From GCA-2705995 sp048267965 (lineage in GTDB: Bacteria; Bacteroidota; Bacteroidia; Flavobacteriales_G; Salibacteraceae), in the NCBI GenBank assembly GCA_048267965.1, contig JBLWWK010000009.1:1-64000 (forward strand): a DNA stretch of 64,000 bases. The letters run 5' to 3'. Position 1 is the first letter of the stretch. Each line of letters begins with the position of its first letter. Below are positions 59,653-64,000 of this stretch, in pieces. A model generated the notes under the pieces. The model made no database searches and had not been told where the DNA came from. It was given only the letters and a program-made list of their open reading frames with translations. A program made the position numbers and the translations under genes.

Positions 59653-59660
59653 CAAAAGTA
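59653..59660 (-). promoter_or_regulatory. -7 box of the ribD operon
   Basis: TACTTTTG on the minus strand, 21 nt before the ATG at 59631. No FMN riboswitch consensus was seen between it and the start. Confidence 0.65.
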
Positions 59661-59671
59661 GGTTTTAATCG

Positions 59672-59679
59672 TAATTTCG
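59672..59679 (+). promoter_or_regulatory. -7-like box of prmC, 4 nt before ATG
   Basis: TAATTTCG, one base off TAnnTTTG, ends 4 nt before the ATG at 59684; another candidate leaderless transcript. Confidence 0.48.
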
Positions 59680-59683
59680 CGCC

Positions 59684-60544
59684 ATGAATTTGAGCAGTAA
59701 TTTACTGGCCGACATACCCAAGTATTTCGAGCAAAAATTGCAACCAATTTACACTGCAAGAGAAGCTAATTTGCTTGCACAATGGAGTGTAGAATGGGCG
59801 CTTCAATTGTCGAGAACAGAAGTGGTTTTGCAAAAAAATAGATTACTGAGCGAGTCAGAATTATTGCGCTTTGTTCGCATTACAGATCGTTTGTTAAAAA
59901 GTGAGCCAATTCAATACATTTTGGGTGAAGCTCATTTTATGGATTTAATGCTTTTTGTAGATGCTAATGTGCTAATTCCTCGACCAGAAACCGAAGAATT
60001 AGTAGAGTGGATTGTGAGTGATTATTCGGGTCATAAAAATCTGATTGTAAAAGATGTAGCAACCGGTAGTGGTTGTATTGCTTTAGCGTTAAAAAAGTAT
60101 TTAAAGAATGCGCAAGTTGTAGGAACCGATTGGTCACAAAATGCGCTTGTTGTGGCAGAGAAGAATGCCGTTTCACTCGGTTTGGATGTTGATTTTAGAC
60201 AAGAGAACGCGCTAGAAAGTGGGAGTGACACCTGTCTCTATAATGTGATTGTGAGCAATCCTCCCTACATTTTAACAGACGAAAAACCAACAATGGCAAA
60301 GAATGTGTTAGCGTATGAACCGCATATGGCATTGTTTGTAGAAAAAGATCCCTTAGAATTTTATAAAAAGATAGCAGAGTCTGCTTTTGATTTACTCACT
60401 GAATCAGGTGCTTTGTATTTCGAATTGCACGAAAAGTATGGAAAAGCTACGCAAGATTGGATAGAAAATAACACTGCATTTGCCACCACAGAATTAAGAC
60501 AAGATTTACAAGGAAAAGACCGAATGTTGAAGTGCTTGAAATAG
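59684..60544 (+). CDS. prmC: Release factor glutamine methyltransferase
   Basis: A 286-residue PrmC/HemK that methylates the GGQ glutamine of peptide release factors. The helical N-terminal domain precedes a SAM-binding fold with DVATGSGCIALAL and the substrate motif NPPY (VSNPPYIL). Its TAG stop overlaps the GTG of the following gene. An 8-mer copy of the dispersed motif lies at 60119. Confidence 0.95.
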   Translation: MNLSSNLLADIPKYFEQKLQPIYTAREANLLAQWSVEWALQLSRTEVVLQKNRLLSESELLRFVRITDRLLKSEPIQYILGEAHFMDLMLFVDANVLIPRPETEELVEWIVSDYSGHKNLIVKDVATGSGCIALALKKYLKNAQVVGTDWSQNALVVAEKNAVSLGLDVDFRQENALESGSDTCLYNVIVSNPPYILTDEKPTMAKNVLAYEPHMALFVEKDPLEFYKKIAESAFDLLTESGALYFELHEKYGKATQDWIENNTAFATTELRQDLQGKDRMLKCLK

Positions 60545-61308
60545 TGAAAAAAGTCCGATATATCGTTTTTATAGGTTTGATAGTGTGTGGGTTATTGGGT
60601 GTTAATTCAACGAGAGCAATGGTTCCTGCCGATGTAGGTGAAATCTCTCTTTTTCCCTTACAAGACCCGTATACACCTTTTGAAGAAAAGTACCTTGAAG
60701 AGTACAAAACGAAGAAGTGGAAAATGCACACGGCTGTTCATAATTTTCGTTCTTTTTTTAACGATCAGCAATTTTTATTTATGGGCTTAAAAGGTGGTTT
60801 AGAATATAATCACAACTACCGATTTGGACTCATGCTTTTGGGGCAAGAAGAAGCGGTACTGCTCAACGATAACGACCAAGATTACGACTATGAACTCAGT
60901 GAGGTTGCTTATTTAGCAGGCTATGGCGAATACATGTTAGTAAATAATTATCGGTGGGAACTCGGCATCCCCCTCAGTTTTGGTCGTGGTGGCGGTAGGT
61001 TGGTCACCTTAGATGGGGAAAGAGAACCAGTAGGTGAACCAGAAGAAAAGCGATTTAATGCGCTTCAGGTTGGCGTTTATGGCCAATACAACATCAATTA
61101 CTGGTTAGGATTTGGTCTAGGTGCAGGTCAGCGAGCGGCTTTTAGCCAAGATGTTGAAGTAAGAGATTACCTTACGTCTCCTTACTATACGTTTGGATTA
61201 AAAGTAAATTTAGGAAGATTAATGAAATCGGTTTTTGCGCACAAGAAAGTGAAAGCCGAGAAGAAACTGTATTTTGAAACCCGCAATAAAAAGACCCAGA
61301 ATGGATAA
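60544..61308 (+). CDS. Exported outer-membrane-like protein of unknown function
   Basis: A 254-residue protein with a signal peptide beginning MKKVRYIVFIGLIV when started at the GTG at 60544, which overlaps the prmC stop (TAGTG). The rest alternates aromatic and glycine-rich strands (FGLMLLGQEE, ALQVGVYGQYNINYWLGFGLGAGQ), the pattern of a small beta-barrel. No family was recognised. It overlaps the start of ligA by 8 nt. Confidence 0.68.
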   Translation: MKKVRYIVFIGLIVCGLLGVNSTRAMVPADVGEISLFPLQDPYTPFEEKYLEEYKTKKWKMHTAVHNFRSFFNDQQFLFMGLKGGLEYNHNYRFGLMLLGQEEAVLLNDNDQDYDYELSEVAYLAGYGEYMLVNNYRWELGIPLSFGRGGGRLVTLDGEREPVGEPEEKRFNALQVGVYGQYNINYWLGFGLGAGQRAAFSQDVEVRDYLTSPYYTFGLKVNLGRLMKSVFAHKKVKAEKKLYFETRNKKTQNG

Positions 61309-63322
61309 AACCGCGGTGCGCCAAGAGATAGAAAAGTTAAGGGCAGAAATAGAACATCATAATCACTTGTACTATGTTGAAAATCAGCCCGAGTTAAGTG
61401 ATTACGATTTTGATCAATTGCTCAAAAAACTCGAATCGCTAGAGAAAGAATATCCTGAATTTGACCACCCTAATTCGCCTACAAAACGCGTTGGCGGAGA
61501 TATTACTAAGAATTTTGAAACGGTAGCTCACGATTATCCAATGATGTCGTTGAGTAACAGTTACTCGAAAGAAGAAATCGTTGAGTTTATTGAACGAATT
61601 CAAAAAACCATAGAGGGGAAAGTTGAATTTGTTTGTGAACTGAAATACGATGGCGTTGCTATTGGAATCAAGTACCGAAATGGGCAATTTCACCAAGCGG
61701 TAACGCGGGGAGACGGACAAAAAGGGGACGATGTTTCTAATAATGTAAGAACCATTAGAACTGTTCCACTTTCGCTAAAACCAGGCGATTACCCAGAAAG
61801 CTTCGAAATAAGAGGTGAGATTATTTTGCCTAAGTCACAGTTTCAACTGTTAAATAAATCGCTAGAAGAAAAAGGGGAGCAACCGTATGCCAACCCTAGA
61901 AATACAGCTTCAGGTACGCTAAAGTTACAAGATTCGAGTGTGGTTGCTGAGCGAAAGCTCGATTGTTTTCTGTACGGATTGTATACTGAAAACAGAGTAG
62001 TGACTACCCATTTTAACTCTGTTCAAAAGGCGGGTGAGTGGGGTTTTAAAGTACCTTCTTCGCAACAAAAAACCATTGAAATTTGCCAAAACATTGATGA
62101 AATTATGAATTTCATTAACTATTGGGAAGATGAACGGTTAGCACTGAATTTCGATATAGACGGTATTGTTATTAAGGTGAATAGTTACCAACAGCAAGAC
62201 GAGTTAGGGTATACCGCCAAGTCTCCACGTTGGGCAATCGCTTATAAATACAAAGCTGAAGAAGCGGTCACTATTTTAGAAAAAGTGACCTATCAGGTGG
62301 GTAGAACGGGTGCTATTACTCCAGTAGCTAATTTACAACCTGTTTTATTGGCAGGAACCACCGTAAAGCGGGCTTCTTTGCACAATGCAGGCATTATTGC
62401 TGAATTAGATGTTCGAGAAGGGGATACGGTAAAGGTGGAAAAAGGAGGAGAAATTATTCCGAAAATTACCGGGGTTGATTTAACGAAAAGACCAGCTGAT
62501 TCACAACCGCTTCGATATGCTACGCACTGCCCAGAATGCGGAACAGAATTAGTAAAAAAAGAAGAAGAAGCAGCTCATTATTGTCCTAACGAAACGGGTT
62601 GCCTTCCGCAAATAAAAGGTAGAATCGAGCATTTTATTTCTCGCAATGCCATGGACATTGATAGCATGGGGCAAGAAACAATTCAGCAATTGTACGAGGC
62701 TGGTTTAGTCAAGAATGCATCAGATATTTACGACCTTACTTTTGAACAACTGATTGAGTTAGATCGAATGGCTGAAAAATCAGCTAATCGATTACTTTCT
62801 GGTGTAGAACAATCGAAAAATACTCCGTACGAAAGAGTGCTTTTTGCATTAGGAATTCGATATGTAGGGGCAACAGTAGCAAAAAAATTAGCCAAAAAGT
62901 TTACAACAATTGAAAAGTTAGAGAAGGCTACCTTAGAAGAGTTGGTAGCGGTAGACGAAATTGGCGAGCGCATTGCGCAAAGTGTAATCGATTTTTTTGC
63001 CAACGAACAGAACCAAGCTATCGTAGCTAAATTGAAAGTTGCGGGCTTGCAGTTTGAACTCAGCGAAGATTTATTGCCACAAAGCGACCAATTATCGGGT
63101 AAGTCTATTGTGGTTTCTGGTGTTTTTCATAAGGTGTCTAGAGCCGAGATAAAAGCCATGATTGAAAAACACGGAGGTAAATCGGTGGGTTCAGTTTCAG
63201 CAAAAACTGCTTTCTTAGTAGCTGGAGATAATATGGGTCCTTCGAAACTAGAGAAGGCCGAAAAACTGGGCGTTGAAATAATCAGCGAAAACGAGTTTTT
63301 ACAATTGATTGGAGAAGAATGA
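61301..63322 (+). CDS. ligA: NAD+-dependent DNA ligase
   Basis: A 673-residue LigA that seals nicks in replication and repair. The adenylation lysine is K115 in CELKYDGVAI, the number also used in E. coli. The OB fold, the four-cysteine zinc finger (CPECGTEL ... YCPNETGC), the helix-hairpin-helix region and a C-terminal BRCT domain (LSGKSIVVSGVFHKVSR) are all present. The ATG at 61301 is chosen over an in-frame start nine codons upstream. The stop overlaps the next gene (ATGA). Confidence 0.97.
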   Translation: MDKTAVRQEIEKLRAEIEHHNHLYYVENQPELSDYDFDQLLKKLESLEKEYPEFDHPNSPTKRVGGDITKNFETVAHDYPMMSLSNSYSKEEIVEFIERIQKTIEGKVEFVCELKYDGVAIGIKYRNGQFHQAVTRGDGQKGDDVSNNVRTIRTVPLSLKPGDYPESFEIRGEIILPKSQFQLLNKSLEEKGEQPYANPRNTASGTLKLQDSSVVAERKLDCFLYGLYTENRVVTTHFNSVQKAGEWGFKVPSSQQKTIEICQNIDEIMNFINYWEDERLALNFDIDGIVIKVNSYQQQDELGYTAKSPRWAIAYKYKAEEAVTILEKVTYQVGRTGAITPVANLQPVLLAGTTVKRASLHNAGIIAELDVREGDTVKVEKGGEIIPKITGVDLTKRPADSQPLRYATHCPECGTELVKKEEEAAHYCPNETGCLPQIKGRIEHFISRNAMDIDSMGQETIQQLYEAGLVKNASDIYDLTFEQLIELDRMAEKSANRLLSGVEQSKNTPYERVLFALGIRYVGATVAKKLAKKFTTIEKLEKATLEELVAVDEIGERIAQSVIDFFANEQNQAIVAKLKVAGLQFELSEDLLPQSDQLSGKSIVVSGVFHKVSRAEIKAMIEKHGGKSVGSVSAKTAFLVAGDNMGPSKLEKAEKLGVEIISENEFLQLIGEE

Positions 63323-63873
63323 TAAGTTTGAAAAAACGGATTGCTCAGTACTTTTTGAAAAAAGCAGCTGAAAAACCACGAGAAGTCCATAATTTATCGC
63401 TTTCTCAAGCAGAAAGTGTTTTATTGCTGTTGCCTCAAGACGAACAACAACGTGCAATTGCTGAAAAATGGGAAGCGAAATTGAAAAAAGAATGGAAAAT
63501 TAAAACGGTAGATTCTTTCTTTTTCAACTACCGCAAACCAAGCAAAAAAGATCCAGCACCTGATGCACGTGAAATCAATAAAACCCATCTCAACTGGTAT
63601 CTGAAACCACAGCACGAAGAGTTGTTGAGTTCCTACCGAAAAAAATACGATCTATTTATCGATTTAGATACAGCATATCCTATCCCTAATCAGTTTATAG
63701 CCGCAGAAATAGGCGCTAAGATGAAGGTAGGTTTACAAGTTAATCACTATCCAAAAGGGTTCGATTTTGTGCTCAAAACTTCAAAAAATGATTCTGTTCA
63801 GTTTGTAATTGAGCAAATTGAGAAGTACTTGAGTATTTTTGAACCACGTAAAACAGAAATCTATGAAAAATAA
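63319..63873 (+). CDS. DUF6913-like protein
   Basis: A 184-residue protein matching in outline the conserved Bacteroidetes family placed next to dapA (DUF6913): a basic N-terminus, FFNYRKPSKKDPAP, YDLFIDLDTAYPIPNQFIAAEIGAKMKVG. Function unknown. It overlaps ligA by 4 nt and dapA by 11 nt. An exact dispersed 9-mer at 63629 encodes SY in this gene. Confidence 0.75.
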   Translation: MISLKKRIAQYFLKKAAEKPREVHNLSLSQAESVLLLLPQDEQQRAIAEKWEAKLKKEWKIKTVDSFFFNYRKPSKKDPAPDAREINKTHLNWYLKPQHEELLSSYRKKYDLFIDLDTAYPIPNQFIAAEIGAKMKVGLQVNHYPKGFDFVLKTSKNDSVQFVIEQIEKYLSIFEPRKTEIYEK

Positions 63874-64000
63874 GTTTGAAGGAGTGGGTGTAGCCATTGT
63901 TACTCCATTTAAGGCAAACGGTTCGGTTGATTATAACGCTCTTGAGCGGTTAATTAATCACATTATCGATGGAGGGGTAAACTTCATTGTAGTACAAGGT
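63863..64000 (+). CDS. dapA: 4-hydroxy-tetrahydrodipicolinate synthase, N-terminal part
   Basis: The first 46 codons before the window ends. The start MKNKFEGVGVAIVTPFKANG and the following LERLINHIIDGGVNFIVVQG match the N-terminus of DapA, the first committed enzyme of lysine and diaminopimelate synthesis. The catalytic lysine lies outside the window. The start overlaps the preceding gene by 11 nt. Confidence 0.9.
   Translation, partial: MKNKFEGVGVAIVTPFKANGSVDYNALERLINHIIDGGVNFIVVQG

Larger units (their letters stand above)
445..63637. repeat. Dispersed 9-mer GGTAGGAAC (consensus CGGTAGGAACC), 29 exact copies
   Basis: Read by eye on both strands. Plus-orientation copies (GGTAGGAAC) start at 2699, 5023, 16473, 19043, 23814, 25000, 30135, 33416, 38341, 43251, 44098, 48712, 50707, 54947 and 56030. 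Minus-orientation copies (GTTCCTACC) start at 445, 7513, 12593, 17408, 19061, 25224, 35146, 39097, 42142, 45162, 50891, 51853, 54846 and 63629. C precedes 20 of 29 and C follows 20 of 29. Another 14 sites keep the 8-mer GTAGGAAC (2753, 3584, 3743, 3902, 4061, 4220, 8456, 11358, 28364, 29547, 40989, 44866, 59318, 60119), and many others differ by one base. Eight of the 29 exact copies lie in the roughly 9% of DNA that is intergenic. In genes they read as VGT/GRN or VPT/SY, depending on frame. Function is inferred only: a DNA-uptake-like or protein-binding signal. Confidence 0.9.

Noticed and set aside
445..63637. Dispersed 9-mer as Chi-like or KOPS-like polar element
   Set aside because: Its orientation is balanced (15 versus 14) and shows no switch around dnaA, unlike those polar signals. 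The whole genome would still be needed for a final test.
445..63637. Dispersed 9-mer as a by-product of frequent VPT/VGT peptides
   Set aside because: Eight exact copies are intergenic, several reading frames are used, and bases outside the codons are also conserved.

Overview
The window is a gene-dense, AT-rich chromosomal segment of a Bacteroidota bacterium, most likely a flavobacteria-like lineage. Supporting evidence: promoters carry the Bacteroidetes -7 box TAnnTTTG rather than a sigma70 -10; one protein ends in a type IX secretion (T9SS) sorting domain; there is a GldI-like FKBP lipoprotein; and RibB is fused to a GTP cyclohydrolase II domain that has lost its zinc cysteines. About 91% is coding by my estimate. 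No tRNA, rRNA, IS element, prophage or CRISPR array was seen. Several genes start with TTG or GTG.

Layout. 1-2.8 kb: an NAD(P)H oxidoreductase, a Crp/Fnr regulator broken by one in-frame amber codon, and a beta-lactamase-fold hydrolase. 2.9-6.8 kb: a secreted LamG/tandem-repeat T9SS protein and a thioredoxin-fold protein. 6.9-9.5 kb: an MbnP/MbnH-type copper-protein/di-heme enzyme pair followed by an alpha/beta hydrolase. 9.5-16.4 kb: tsaD and tamB head-to-head, then ribB. 16.4-26.6 kb: a TPR protein, mnmA, a DEAD-box helicase, an M13 peptidase, a 1-Cys peroxiredoxin and a coiled-coil lipoprotein. 26.6-28.4 kb: a small accessory locus with a membrane-anchored nucleotidyltransferase-like protein, a short partner and a long non-coding flank. 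28.4-31.1 kb: YceI, a TauE/SafE permease and an Fe(II)/2OG oxygenase. 31.3-37.8 kb: a co-directional series with a possible nuclease-like protein, an Na+/solute symporter, a GNAT, an M20 amidohydrolase, two PLP racemases and an AraC regulator, suggesting uptake and conversion of (D-)amino acids or their N-acyl forms. 37.9-39.0 kb: VOC and AlkC-like proteins.

39.2-49.9 kb: ribH, recF-dciA, ndk, nrnA, three FKBP lipoproteins, a tetrapyrrole-methylase-type methyltransferase, a low-molecular-weight phosphatase, dnaA and a thioesterase. 50-54.7 kb: a phosphoesterase, DinB, a small membrane protein, a DoxD-DoxA fusion, and a TetR regulator with a short-chain dehydrogenase that share a probable operator. 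54.7-59.7 kb: an overlapping minus-strand operon of ribD, a TPR membrane protein, an IMPACT-family protein and an HEYGH metallopeptidase. 59.7-64 kb: prmC, an outer-membrane-like protein, ligA, a DUF6913-like protein and the start of dapA.

The most striking signal is not a gene. The 9-mer GGTAGGAAC (extended consensus CGGTAGGAACC) occurs exactly 29 times, 15 on one strand and 14 on the other, against a composition-based expectation well below one. It lies in coding and intergenic DNA, is enriched between genes, and three times forms inverted pairs, one of which builds the apparent terminator of dnaA. This resembles the DNA uptake sequences of Neisseria and Pasteurellaceae, and I know of no such system described for this phylum. 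A second pattern is a -7 box lying exactly 4-5 nt before the start codon of six genes, which predicts leaderless mRNAs.
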